Below, piece by piece: positions 1 to 8,731 of a stretch of DNA of 64,000 nt (positions are counted from its first letter, which is position 1; each line of letters begins with the position of its first letter). The stretch is from Prevotella sp. Lineage in GTDB: Bacteria; Bacteroidota; Bacteroidia; Bacteroidales; Bacteroidaceae. A program made the position numbers and the translations under genes. A model generated the notes under the pieces. That model was not told the origin of the DNA, made no database searches, and worked only from the letters and a program-made list of their open reading frames with translations. Location: positions 109,675 through 173,674 of the forward strand of contig JAFZIY010000019.1 of the NCBI GenBank assembly GCA_017554105.1. The letters are read 5' to 3'.

Positions 1-3000
1 ACGAACTTCCATCTTCGTTGGCGTGCAGGCCATTCTCATCCAGCTTAAGCGTGAAAGGCAGCATGATTGTGGCATTCACGGCCTGTGCGTAATCAGACTG
101 GGTCAGCACTCGGGTATAAGTTGCTTTGTTTGCAGCATCCACCTGTATGTCGTAAGGTGTGTAGAATGGGTACTTGTCGGTCAGCTCAATATCCTTTCCA
201 GCCTGTAATCCTCTTGTACTCGACGTACTCGGTTTTTCATAAGCCACATTGACGAGAGTCGATGTGGTGTTTTCTGGTAAGAACACAAGTGCATTGGGGT
301 TAAGTTCTTTCTTTAAGTCAGTCAACGTTTTATATACAGAATTCTGACTACTATTGAGCATCGCATAAAGTGGCGTACCATCCACGTAAAGTATCTGCTT
401 CATGCTTGCAGGTGCAGTTGAATTGTTGTCATCAAGAGTTTTATCAATAGGTGATATTTTCCAATCACTTGTTGTGACATGACCGGCTAATGTGGCATTA
501 TAAGCATTAGCATGATTAGCAGCTATTTCTTGCCCGGCCGCATATGACGTGCCACACACGTTATTTACTGCGGTTGCTTCTTCTGCTGTAAGGAATGCTC
601 CAGCAGCAATAGCTCCATGAAGAGTTGCATTAACAGAATCACATTCTGCTTGATCCTTATATCTCACACCTTCACGTCCCTGAATGTGGTCGAGGATTTC
701 CTGATAAGTCAGATAGCCCGTTACCTTCTGGCCAGTATTAACATCTGTATCAGCGACATCAAGTGTCAGACCCCACATGCTGTCTTCCTTGTCGTCTCCA
801 GTACCGTCATTGTATAACGTCTTATTGTAAATCTTCGTCCATGTTAACTTTGGAGTGAAGGTCTTAGCTATCAATTCTATCTCCATTCGATAGAAGGCAT
901 AGTAGCGGTGCTGCCAACCATCTGTAGGAGCAATGTTCCAGCGAGTTTCGTCAGCGGTAAACACATAATATGTGCCAGTTTTTTGATTCTGTTTACTTGC
1001 ATTCAGCACACAGGGGATGAATTTTCCAAGGCTATCGCTTGGTGCAATTGGGTAGTAGGCTGTTGAATCACCAGGATTCTTGGTCTCCAAATATTTCTTG
1101 ACAGAGAAAGGATACTCTGTGAGGTAGCCCGTCGTAGCATGACCTGCTTTGGCCAAGTCTTCAGCATTGTTAAACTTGAAACGGTATTTACCTGCATCGA
1201 CAGTATAAACCTTGTCTTCGTAAGTGTGGTTAGGGCTATATTTGTTGTTGTTATATAGACCGCCATCTTCATGTCCATCAACTTCAATGAAATAGGGTGA
1301 TCTTACAAAACTGTAACGGGCAGCCCCATTTCCTCCGTCATAATAGGTTTCGTCACCATACTTACTATAAAGTCCAGAGAAGGTGAAAGTCAGATCCTCG
1401 TTTCCATAATCTGCAGGAACATAGAAGATGAACCTGTCACCTGCTACAGAGAAGTTATCAGCCGTAAACGTCTGTGTCAGTTGCAGCACATCTCTGTCAT
1501 CATGGCAGACAATATCCATCTTGTCGATATATGGATCAAGTGCCTGTAAATACAAGTCGACTGTAATAAAAGCCATTGCATTCGCACTAAAAGGTATCAA
1601 TTCGCCATTGGCGTTTTTACGTAAGATCTCAAACTTAATGGCATCGTTGTTCAATATACCCAAATCTTTGCTTCCAGTTGCATTACTTGAGTTAACCGCA
1701 ATCAAGCTGTCTGCTGTCGTGATTTTTTCGCCTGTGCGATCATAGAGCCGTATATAATAATCTTCACTCCCTAAAGCATAATTAATTTTGGCACCCACAA
1801 TACGATAGCCAATTGGAACCATGTTGCCAGCTTTGTTTTTTATCTGTATGGGTGGTTCCACATAATAGATGTCACTTTTCAGACCGTACCAATAGTCACC
1901 ACCATTATTAACCTTATAAATATTCTTTGTGGCTGCCACACCTTCTTTTGGCACATTGCCGCCAAGTTCGGTATTCATTCCATAAGCATCATCCTGGTAA
2001 ATATAGTTAAATGCATCAAGATTCTCCACTTCGCCCCATGTGTATGTGAACGCAGTGTTGTTTGTTCCTGGCTGTGTGTGGTTGGTCATCTCACCAATAT
2101 CGATCTTGTTGGTTTTGAAGGCTGCGGAATCCACACTTACAGCTGTATTAGAAGCTTCTGTCGGTTTTACATTCGCCGTAAAAGTTCCCTCTGCTGTAAA
2201 CGTGATTTCAAACGACTCGATGGTCAAACCATAGAAACAATAGTTTTTTACAAGCCTGAAATAGATTTGGTTACCCATATCGTCTTCGGACTGACTGGTA
2301 CGGCTGATGGTGTATTTCTTGTTTACATCACTTGGGTTGATGTCGGTATCGCCATCATCCGCTGTAGCAGTAGCTAAAATATCTGATGCAGTTTGTCCAA
2401 TTTGTCCATTTTGCCAGTTTGTACCAAGTTCAATGTATCTTACTTGGTCTTCATTGTATCCAGAACTATTACAATCAGCTCTGCTGGAGTGTCCACTGTT
2501 TGTTTCGTTATCGGGCCACATTTTCGTTTCGTAGAAGCGCATGGTGGCAGTCTGACCTTGATTCAAAGGTTCATCGTTATCATTAATACTTGCAAAATCT
2601 CCTGTACCCACATTGGAATTGTCTCCAACCAAATCGTTAGCCAAAACCAAGGTATAGCCTGTGATACGATAACCCTTGGGGAGAGAAACAACTATGTATG
2701 ATGGTCGGCGACCACCCACAATTGTTATTTTACCATTACGTTGACCAAAGACGGCTGATGGTTCCAGTACTTCACCATTCGTAAGGCCATCTCGGTCAGT
2801 ACCTGTCATAGACAGTGCCAACTGCTCGTGACGCCACAAGGATCTGTAACCTTGTGCAAAACCTGTTTCATTTTCGTCTGTCACAGCCGCCAACAAACTA
2901 CCATGAATGAGGTCAATGGTCACATTCTGTGCCACACTTTGCGTGGTTCCGGTTACCATCATGAGTAACATGAGAATCCACCTGCTAAGTGTTTTGTTAG

Positions 3001-3016
3001 ATAATCGTTTTTTCAT
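1..3016 (-). CDS. Large secreted protein, C-terminus cut by window edge
   Basis: The frame starts at ATG 3016 and stays open for about 1005 codons to the left edge, so the 3' end lies outside the window. The N-terminus (MKKRLSNKTLSRW, then a hydrophobic stretch ending TQSVAQ) is a typical signal peptide with cleavage near residue 30. The rest is rich in D, N, T, Y and G with beta-strand-like alternation, as in large surface or secreted Bacteroidota proteins. I see no catalytic motif and recognise no family. The expected Por-type tail cannot be checked because the end is missing. Composition is continuous along the frame and opposite-strand frames are short, so the reading frame itself is secure; function is unknown. 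Confidence 0.8.
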   Translation of the reverse strand, partial: MKKRLSNKTLSRWILMLLMMVTGTTQSVAQNVTIDLIHGSLLAAVTDENETGFAQGYRSLWRHEQLALSMTGTDRDGLTNGEVLEPSAVFGQRNGKITIVGGRRPSYIVVSLPKGYRITGYTLVLANDLVGDNSNVGTGDFASINDNDEPLNQGQTATMRFYETKMWPDNETNSGHSSRADCNSSGYNEDQVRYIELGTNWQNGQIGQTASDILATATADDGDTDINPSDVNKKYTISRTSQSEDDMGNQIYFRLVKNYCFYGLTIESFEITFTAEGTFTANVKPTEASNTAVSVDSAAFKTNKIDIGEMTNHTQPGTNNTAFTYTWGEVENLDAFNYIYQDDAYGMNTELGGNVPKEGVAATKNIYKVNNGGDYWYGLKSDIYYVEPPIQIKNKAGNMVPIGYRIVGAKINYALGSEDYYIRLYDRTGEKITTADSLIAVNSSNATGSKDLGILNNDAIKFEILRKNANGELIPFSANAMAFITVDLYLQALDPYIDKMDIVCHDDRDVLQLTQTFTADNFSVAGDRFIFYVPADYGNEDLTFTFSGLYSKYGDETYYDGGNGAARYSFVRSPYFIEVDGHEDGGLYNNNKYSPNHTYEDKVYTVDAGKYRFKFNNAEDLAKAGHATTGYLTEYPFSVKKYLETKNPGDSTAYYPIAPSDSLGKFIPCVLNASKQNQKTGTYYVFTADETRWNIAPTDGWQHRYYAFYRMEIELIAKTFTPKLTWTKIYNKTLYNDGTGDDKEDSMWGLTLDVADTDVNTGQKVTGYLTYQEILDHIQGREGVRYKDQAECDSVNATLHGAIAAGAFLTAEEATAVNNVCGTSYAAGQEIAANHANAYNATLAGHVTTSDWKISPIDKTLDDNNSTAPASMKQILYVDGTPLYAMLNSSQNSVYKTLTDLKKELNPNALVFLPENTTSTLVNVAYEKPSTSSTRGLQAGKDIELTDKYPFYTPYDIQVDAANKATYTRVLTQSDYAQAVNATIMLPFTLKLDENGLHANEDGSS

Positions 3017-3552
3017 AATCGCATTATATTATTTATTTAAAAATTTTGTTTGTATATCATTTAATAATAGAGATTAGGTAGGGTTCCTACGGGAACAGTA
3101 TTCGCCAATAGGATATTAGTCGTAGCGGTGACGCTACGGCACAGCATGAATAACCATCGTGCGCCTCTCTGCCGCACAATGCCCCTTGTCGTTTGGTCGT
3201 TGTGTCTTCATACTTTATAGCTCTATGTTGTTATTAAAACTTATAGGGTCCGATTTCTAATTTTAGTTACTTATAGGCGTCATGACATATTTCTGTGCAA
3301 AGATAATATAAAATAACAAACAAATAGTAAAAACATCAAGAAAATCTGCGCAAAGATAATAAAAAAAAGACAAACAAATAGTAAAAACGCTAAAAAAATT
3401 CGATTTTTAACACTTTTCGCTGAAAAAACGAACAGATTAGTAGTTGCTGTAACATATGCAACTATTAGCACTTCACTCGAGGTGTTCCGCTGTTTTTCGC
3501 TGTAGATATTAAGAAAAGAAGGGAAATATTTGCATAGTTGGGGAAAAGTTAG
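3017..3552. other. Gene-free spacer, AT-rich, with hairpins and a tandem repeat
   Basis: About 540 bases without a credible gene lie between the divergent left-edge gene and the rimP promoter. It holds a perfect 7-bp hairpin with a GTGA loop (3121-3138, CGTAGCG...CGCTACG), a second small hairpin near 3160-3178, and a directly repeated AT-rich segment (3298-3334 and 3351-3388). A 63-codon minus-strand frame here is low-complexity and is not called. Confidence 0.6.
3298..3388 (-). repeat. Direct repeat of ~37 bp, each copy with a TATCTTTG box
   Basis: Two copies (3298-3334 and 3351-3388) start with CAAAGATA and share ACAAACAAATAGTAAAAAC; their starts are 53 bp apart. Read on the minus strand, CAAAGATA is TATCTTTG, the Bacteroidota -7 box, so these may be tandem promoters for the left-edge gene with a leader of about 280 nt. 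No well-spaced -33 element is visible, so the promoter reading is tentative. Confidence 0.5.
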
Positions 3553-3560
3553 TACCTTTG
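3529..3560 (+). promoter_or_regulatory. Promoter of rimP-nusA-infB
   Basis: TTTG at 3529-3532 and TACCTTTG at 3553-3560 are separated by 20 bases, matching the known Bacteroidota -33/-7 arrangement (TTTG, 19-21 bp, TAnnTTTG). The predicted start near 3567 gives a leader of about 55 nt before the rimP ATG. Confidence 0.8.
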
Positions 3561-3576
3561 CAACCGTTCAGTGGAA

Positions 3577-3610
3577 TGTGGGACCTGAGAAGGGTTCCAC
3601 ATTTTTATTT
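3577..3610 (+). terminator. Terminator-like hairpin in the rimP leader
   Basis: TGTGGGACC (3577-3585) pairs with GGGTTCCACA (3592-3601), with one bulged G, around the loop TGAGAA. It is followed at once by TTTTTATTT. It lies between the promoter and the rimP start codon, so it looks like an attenuator. Control of this operon by NusA-sensitive termination is known in other bacteria; its operation here is inferred. Confidence 0.55.
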
Positions 3611-3621
3611 AAACTTATTGT

Positions 3622-4086
3622 ATGATTGACAAAAACATTGTAAGAGATTTAGTTAACCAGTGGCTCGAGGGAAAGGAATATTTCCTCGTTGACATTGAAG
3701 TGAATGCCGACGACAAGATTGTTGTTGAGATTGACCATGCCGACGGTGTGTGGATTGAGGACTGTGTGGAACTGAGCCGTTTCATAGAGGAGCATCTCAA
3801 CCGTGATGACGAGGACTATGAACTGGAGGTGGGCTCTGCAGGACTGGGCCAGCCTTTCAAGGTGGAGCAGCAGTATCTGAACTTCATCGGTAAGGAAGTG
3901 GAGGTTCTCGGTGCCGACGGCAAGAAGGTGAAGGGTGTACTGAAGACTGTCAACGGCAGGGACTTCACCGTGGGTGTTGAGGAGAAGGTGAAGGTTGAGG
4001 GCAAGAAGCGTCCTGTAATACAGGAGATAGAGCATGCCTTCAATATGGACGAGGTGAAATACTGCAAGTATCTCATCAAGTTTTAA
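3622..4086 (+). CDS. rimP: Ribosome maturation factor RimP
   Basis: A 154-residue cytoplasmic protein with RimP features: an N-terminal alpha/beta domain containing VDIEVNADDKIVVEIDHADG and the stretch DYELEVGSAGLGQPF (usually EVSSPGLxRPL), then an SH3-like C-terminal part with GKEVEVLGADGKKVKGVL. RimP assists 30S subunit maturation. It is the first gene of the operon, 39 bases before nusA, in the classical rimP-nusA-infB order. The family's SPGL motif reads SAGL here, as is common in Bacteroidota. The ATG is preceded by an AT-rich leader without a Shine-Dalgarno sequence, normal for this phylum. Confidence 0.93.
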   Translation: MIDKNIVRDLVNQWLEGKEYFLVDIEVNADDKIVVEIDHADGVWIEDCVELSRFIEEHLNRDDEDYELEVGSAGLGQPFKVEQQYLNFIGKEVEVLGADGKKVKGVLKTVNGRDFTVGVEEKVKVEGKKRPVIQEIEHAFNMDEVKYCKYLIKF

Positions 4087-4125
4087 AGGGTAAAACTATC
4101 GAATATAAACAAAAACAATATAACA

Positions 4126-5382
4126 ATGGCAACAAAGAAAGAGACCATCAGCATGGTCGAAACTTTTAAGGATTTCAACGAGTCGAAACATATCGACCGT
4201 ACTACTCTCGTGAGTGTGCTTGAAGAGAGTTTCCGCAACGTGATAGCAAAGATCTATGGTTCTGACGAGAACTTCGACGTCATCGTGAACCCTGACAAGG
4301 GTGACTTTGAGATTTACCGCAACCGTGTCGTTGTGGCTGACGGAGAGGTTGAGGACGAGAACAAGGAGATCTCTCTCAGTGAGGCACGCAAGATAGAAGA
4401 CGACTATGAAGTTGGTGAGGACGTGTCGGAGCGTGTTGATTTCGCCAAGTTCGGTCGTCGTGCTATCCTGAACCTGCGCCAGACTCTTGCATCGAAGATA
4501 CTTGAGTTGGAGCATGACTCTCTGTATAATAAGTATAAGGACCGCGTAGGTCAGGTAATCAGCGCCGAGGTTTATCAGGTGTGGAAGCGCGAGGTACTGC
4601 TCGTTGACGATGAGAACAACGAACTTGTATTGCCGAAGAGCGAGCAGATACAGAAGGACCAGTACCGCAAGGGCGAGACACTGCGTGCTGTTATTCTGCG
4701 CGTTGACAATGAGAACAACAACCCGAAGATTATCCTTAGCCGTACCAGTCCGGTGTTCCTTGAGCGTCTGCTTGAGGCTGAGGTGCCAGAGATTGCCGAC
4801 GGACTTATCACCATCCAGCGCGTGGCTCGTATGCCGGGTGAGAGGGCTAAGATTGCAGTGGAGAGCTACGATGAGCGCATCGACCCAGTAGGTGCTTGTG
4901 TGGGAGTCAATGGTGGTCGTGTTCGTGGTATCGTGCGTGAACTGTGCAACGAGAACATCGATGTCATCAACTACACTGCCAACACCAAGCTGTTCATCCA
5001 GCGTGCGCTCAGTCCTGCCAAGGTATCGAGTCTCACCGTTGACGAGGAGAACCACAAGGCAGAGGTTTACCTGAAGCCCGAGGAGGTGTCGCTTGCTATC
5101 GGCCGTGGCGGTTTGAACATCAAGCTTGCTTCGATGCTTACAGGCTTTACTATTGACGTATTCCGTGAGGTTGACGAGAATGAGGCAGACGAGGATATCT
5201 ATCTGGACGAGTTCTCTGACGAGATTGACCAGTGGGTTATTGATGCCATCAAGGGTATCGGTCTAGACACTGCCAAGGCTGTTCTTAACGCTCCCCGCGA
5301 AATGCTTATCGAGAAAGCCGACCTTGAGGAGGAGACCGTTGACAATGTCATCCGTATCCTGAAAGCCGAGTTCGAGCAATAG
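4126..5382 (+). CDS. nusA: Transcription termination/antitermination factor NusA
   Basis: 418 residues, the usual length for NusA without the proteobacterial acidic repeats. Residues 1-130 form the RNA polymerase-binding N-terminal domain. An S1 domain follows (about 135-205, from GQVISAEVYQVWKREVLL), then two KH domains (PVGACVGVNGGRVRGIVREL at about 250 and EEVSLAIGRGGLNIKLAS at about 320). A short helix-hairpin-helix-like tail (IDAIKGIGLDTAKAVLNAP) ends the protein. NusA binds elongating RNA polymerase and modulates pausing, termination and antitermination. It is cotranscribed with rimP. The usual neighbour infB is displaced by an inserted gene cassette that begins right after the stop codon. 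Confidence 0.95.
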   Translation: MATKKETISMVETFKDFNESKHIDRTTLVSVLEESFRNVIAKIYGSDENFDVIVNPDKGDFEIYRNRVVVADGEVEDENKEISLSEARKIEDDYEVGEDVSERVDFAKFGRRAILNLRQTLASKILELEHDSLYNKYKDRVGQVISAEVYQVWKREVLLVDDENNELVLPKSEQIQKDQYRKGETLRAVILRVDNENNNPKIILSRTSPVFLERLLEAEVPEIADGLITIQRVARMPGERAKIAVESYDERIDPVGACVGVNGGRVRGIVRELCNENIDVINYTANTKLFIQRALSPAKVSSLTVDEENHKAEVYLKPEEVSLAIGRGGLNIKLASMLTGFTIDVFREVDENEADEDIYLDEFSDEIDQWVIDAIKGIGLDTAKAVLNAPREMLIEKADLEEETVDNVIRILKAEFEQ

Positions 5383-5389
5383 CTCTATT

Positions 5390-5850
5390 AAGTTAGGAGT
5401 TAGGAGTTAGGGGTTAGGAGTTAAGTTGAACGTGTATGGAAAATTTCAGAGACTTCATTTTTAACAAGTGTGTAGATTTCTCCATCAGGATTACAAAACT
5501 CCATACTTATCTAACCAAAGAGAAACATGAAATGGTTATCTCTAAACAAATACTCCGAAGCGGGACAAGCATAGGTGCCAATCTGGCAGAAGCACAATAT
5601 GGCATAAGTAGGAAGGATTTCCATTCGAAATGCTATATTTCTCTCAAGGAGACAGCCGAGACGATGTATTGGTTGGTTGTTCTTTATCGGTCAGGTCTTC
5701 TGAATGAAGATGAGTACGAGTCATTGAACAAAGATGCCGAGGAATTGAAACGGCTTTTCATGTCGATAACTAAGAATACAAAAGAAATAATACGGGAAAA
5801 AGAAGATGGAGAAATAGAAAAAGGAGAGTAAAACTCCTAACTCCTAACTT
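5390..5850. repeat. 19-bp perfect inverted repeat bounding a one-gene cassette
   Basis: The left arm 5390-5408 and right arm 5832-5850 are perfect reverse complements (AAGTTAGGAGTTAGGAGTT). The arms are built of 7-bp units GTTAGGA: four tandem units (one GTTAGGG) at 5392-5419, and TCCTAAC units at 5835-5848 and 5856-5862 on the other side. They enclose the four-helix-bundle gene exactly. A transcript through this region could fold into a long stem with the gene in the loop. A single related copy lies at 28226-28250. Confidence 0.8.
5436..5831 (+). CDS. Four helix bundle protein (23S rRNA intervening-sequence type)
   Basis: 131 residues, all helical in appearance. It carries the family core: LRSGTSIGANLAEAQYGISRKDFHSKCYISLKE in overall shape (residues about 42-73, key residues S-I-G-x-N-x-x-E-A), then an ETxYWL segment. 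Family members (TIGR02436 as I recall) were first seen inside intervening sequences of 23S rRNA genes and resemble the Avd accessory protein of diversity-generating retroelements. Biochemical function is unclear. Here the gene sits between nusA and infB, which are normally adjacent, and is flanked by inverted GTTAGGA repeats, so it looks like a mobile or passenger cassette. No reverse transcriptase is nearby. The C-terminus is charged and low in complexity. Confidence 0.85.
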   Translation: MENFRDFIFNKCVDFSIRITKLHTYLTKEKHEMVISKQILRSGTSIGANLAEAQYGISRKDFHSKCYISLKETAETMYWLVVLYRSGLLNEDEYESLNKDAEELKRLFMSITKNTKEIIREKEDGEIEKGE

Positions 5851-5872
5851 ATAATTCCTAACTGTTAGACAT

Positions 5873-8671
5873 ATGAGTGTAAGATTAAATAAGGTAATTA
5901 GAGAACTAAACATAGGACTTCAGACGGCAGTTGAATTCCTTGAGAAGCGCTCGAATCTCGGCGAAGTGAAGGCAGAACCGAGTTTCAAGCTCAATGATGC
6001 GCAGTATGAAGCGCTCATCGAGGCGTTCAAGAAAGACAAGGAAGTGAAGGTTGATGCCAACAAACTGTTCACGAAGAAGTCGAAGGACAAGGAAAAGAAG
6101 AAAGCCGAGCGCATAGAGGCTAAGGTGGAGACTGCTCCACAGCAGAAGTTTACTCCGCTCGGAAAAATCGACCTTGAGAGCCTGGGCAAGCCTGCACCTA
6201 AGAAAGAAGAGAAGGTGGAGCCTGCCGTGGAGAAGAAAGTGCCCGAGGTGAAGAAACCTGAGGTGAAGGTGGAAAAGGCTGTTTCTAAGCCAAAGGCTGA
6301 GGAGCCTGTAGTGGAGGAGAAGGAAGAGCCTAAGACACAGGAGCAGCCTGTTCAGGAAGAGCAGCCGAAGCAGGAACCCGCTGAAGAGCCGGTTCAGCAG
6401 CCTAACGAGCAACCAGAGCCAGATGAGGATGAACTGGAAGACAACAACGTGTTCACCCTGAAGAGCGAGAAGAAACTTGCTCCAAAGGTTAAGGTGCTCG
6501 GCTCCATAAACCTTGACGAACTGAACCAAAGCACTCGTCCCAAGAAGAAGTCGAAGGAGGAGAAACGTCGTGAGCGCGAGGAAAAGGCCGCTCAGTTGAA
6601 ACCTCAGAACGGCGAGAAGAAGAAGCGTCAGCGCATCACAAAGGAGCGTGTTGATATAGAGGCTGCAGGTCGCCAGGCATCGCAGCAGCAGAATGGCGGT
6701 GGCAAGGGACAGCAACAGGGCAATGGCAAGAAAAAGAAGAAGAACCGTCCGCAGAAGCCTCTTGAGGTGAACGAGGAAGACGTAGCACGTCAGGTAAAGG
6801 AGACTCTGGCGCGACTGACCTCGAAGACTCAGAACAAGAAAGGCGCCAAGTATCGTAAGGAGAAGCGTGAGGCTGTCCACGAGAAGATGGATGCCCAGGA
6901 GGCAGAGGCACGTGCAGAGAGCAAGGTACTGAAACTGACGGAGTTTGTTACCGTCAGCGAACTTGCCACGATGATGAACGTCGGCGTGAATCAGGTAATT
7001 GGAACCTGTATGTCGATAGGCATTATGGTAAGTATCAACCAGCGCCTTGACGCAGAGACGATAAACATCGTTGCCGACGAGTTCGGCTTCAAGACAGAGT
7101 ATGTCAGTGCCGAGGTTCAGGAGGCAATCACCGAGGAGGCAGATGACGAGAACGACCTCCTGTCGCGTGCTCCTATCGTTACCGTGATGGGACATGTCGA
7201 TCATGGTAAGACCTCGCTGCTCGACCATATCCGCAACACCAACGTCATCGCCGGTGAGGCGGGAGGTATCACGCAGCACATCGGTGCATACAATGTGACA
7301 CTCTCTGACGGACGAAAGATTACGTTCCTCGACACTCCGGGACACGAGGCGTTCACCGCCATGCGTGCACGTGGTGCTCAGGTAACGGATATCGCAATCA
7401 TCATCATCGCAGCCGACGACTCCGTGATGCCTACCACAAAGGAGGCCATCGCCCACGCACAGGCTGCCAACGTGCCAATGGTATTTGCCATCAACAAGAT
7501 AGACAAGCCTGGTGCTAACCCCGACAAGATTCGTGAGGATTTGGCTAATATGAACCTCCTCGTGGAAGAGTGGGGCGGTAAGTACCAGTGTCAGGAGATT
7601 TCTGCCAAGAAAGGCATGGGTGTTGACGAACTTCTCGAGAAGGTGCTTCTCGAAGCCGAGATGCTCGACCTCAAGGCTAATCCTAACCGTAATGCCACAG
7701 GTTCCATCATCGAGTCAAGTCTCGACAAGGGGCGTGGATATGTCAGCACGGTGCTCGTGTCAAACGGTACGCTGAAGGTAGGCGACGTAGTGCTCGCAGG
7801 AACGTCATACGGACGCATCAAGGCGATGTTCAACGAGCGTAACCAGCGCATACAGCAGGCAGGACCATCAGAGCCCGCAATAATACTGGGTCTCAATGGC
7901 GCCCCTACTGCAGGTGACTCGTTCCATGTGATGGGCTCGGAGCAGGAGGCTCGTGAGATTACAAACAAGCGAACACAGTTGCAGCGTGAGCAAAGTCTGC
8001 GTACCACGAAGACTGTGGGTCTCGACGAGATATCACACCGTATTGCTCTCGGTGAGTTCCACGAACTCAATATCATCGTTAAGGGTGATACTGATGGTTC
8101 TATCGAGGCATTGGCTGACTCGTTCATCAAACTCTCTACCGAGAAGGTTCAGGTGAACGTCATCAACAAGGCAGTGGGTCAGATCAGTGAGAACGACGTA
8201 ATGCTTGCAAGTGCTTCAGATGCCATCATTGTAGGATTCCAGGTGCGTCCTTCTGCCGATGCCCGTAAGGTGGCAGAGCGTGAGGGCGTTGAGATAAACA
8301 CCTATTCAATCATCTATGATGCCATCGATGAGGTGAAGTCAACGATGGAGGGTATGCTCGACAAGGTGAAGAAAGAGATTGTCACTGGTGAGATTGAGGT
8401 TAAGCAGGTGTTCAAGATTTCCAAGGTCGGCACTGTTGCCGGTGGTCTTGTCATCGACGGCAAGGTACACAACAAGGACAAGGCGCGTGTTGTGCGCGAC
8501 GGTATCGTCATCCACACCGCTCCTATCGATGCCCTCAAGCGCTATAAGGACGATGCCAAGGAAGTGGCAACGGGCTTGGAGTGTGGTATCTCGCTCGTCA
8601 ACTTCAACGACATCCAGGTCGGAGATATCATTGAAACATTCACCGAGATTGAGGTTGAACAGAAACTGTAA
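5873..8671 (+). CDS. infB: Translation initiation factor IF-2
   Basis: 932 residues. The N-terminus ([21 protein letters not shown]) is the IF2-N type helical subdomain. Residues about 60-320 are a long K/E/P/Q-rich linker, as in other Bacteroidota. A second IF2-N module ([16 protein letters not shown]) precedes the GTPase. The G domain has G1 GHVDHGKT (440-447), G3 DTPGH and G4 NKID. Domains II, III and IV follow, ending IGDIIETF-like ([17 protein letters not shown]). IF-2 places initiator tRNA on the ribosome with GTP. It is the last gene of the rimP operon. Its stop codon is followed within 8 bases by a GC-rich palindromic repeat, which may act as a partial terminator before sufB. Confidence 0.96.
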   Translation: MSVRLNKVIRELNIGLQTAVEFLEKRSNLGEVKAEPSFKLNDAQYEALIEAFKKDKEVKVDANKLFTKKSKDKEKKKAERIEAKVETAPQQKFTPLGKIDLESLGKPAPKKEEKVEPAVEKKVPEVKKPEVKVEKAVSKPKAEEPVVEEKEEPKTQEQPVQEEQPKQEPAEEPVQQPNEQPEPDEDELEDNNVFTLKSEKKLAPKVKVLGSINLDELNQSTRPKKKSKEEKRREREEKAAQLKPQNGEKKKRQRITKERVDIEAAGRQASQQQNGGGKGQQQGNGKKKKKNRPQKPLEVNEEDVARQVKETLARLTSKTQNKKGAKYRKEKREAVHEKMDAQEAEARAESKVLKLTEFVTVSELATMMNVGVNQVIGTCMSIGIMVSINQRLDAETINIVADEFGFKTEYVSAEVQEAITEEADDENDLLSRAPIVTVMGHVDHGKTSLLDHIRNTNVIAGEAGGITQHIGAYNVTLSDGRKITFLDTPGHEAFTAMRARGAQVTDIAIIIIAADDSVMPTTKEAIAHAQAANVPMVFAINKIDKPGANPDKIREDLANMNLLVEEWGGKYQCQEISAKKGMGVDELLEKVLLEAEMLDLKANPNRNATGSIIESSLDKGRGYVSTVLVSNGTLKVGDVVLAGTSYGRIKAMFNERNQRIQQAGPSEPAIILGLNGAPTAGDSFHVMGSEQEAREITNKRTQLQREQSLRTTKTVGLDEISHRIALGEFHELNIIVKGDTDGSIEALADSFIKLSTEKVQVNVINKAVGQISENDVMLASASDAIIVGFQVRPSADARKVAEREGVEINTYSIIYDAIDEVKSTMEGMLDKVKKEIVTGEIEVKQVFKISKVGTVAGGLVIDGKVHNKDKARVVRDGIVIHTAPIDALKRYKDDAKEVATGLECGISLVNFNDIQVGDIIETFTEIEVEQKL

Positions 8672-8678
8672 AAAGTAA

Positions 8679-8712
8679 CCCACCCTATTTTCCTCCCCAA
8701 GGGAGGGATTTA
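8679..8712. repeat. GC-rich palindromic repeat, copy 1 (infB-sufB gap)
   Basis: CCCACCC followed by a palindrome CCTCCC-caa-GGGAGG. It has the same core as the copies inside sufB, sufC, sufD and near 32.1 kb. Confidence 0.7.
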
Positions 8713-8731
8713 TGACAGTATAATAAAAGAT

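Noticed and set aside
3280-3471. 63-codon minus-strand frame in the AT-rich spacer
   Set aside because: F/L/I-rich low-complexity translation over the duplicated promoter-like segment; no start signal.
4096-5055. Open frame antisense to nusA
   Set aside because: Shadow of nusA; no promoter, and the translation is compositionally odd.
5436-5831. Diversity-generating retroelement (Avd-like protein)
   Set aside because: The four-helix-bundle fold is shared, but there is no reverse transcriptase, template repeat or variable repeat nearby.
5906-7456. Long open frame antisense to infB (516 codons)
   Set aside because: It is the mirror of a codon-biased, K/E/P/Q-rich gene; its leucine-rich translation has no family pattern, and infB is certain.
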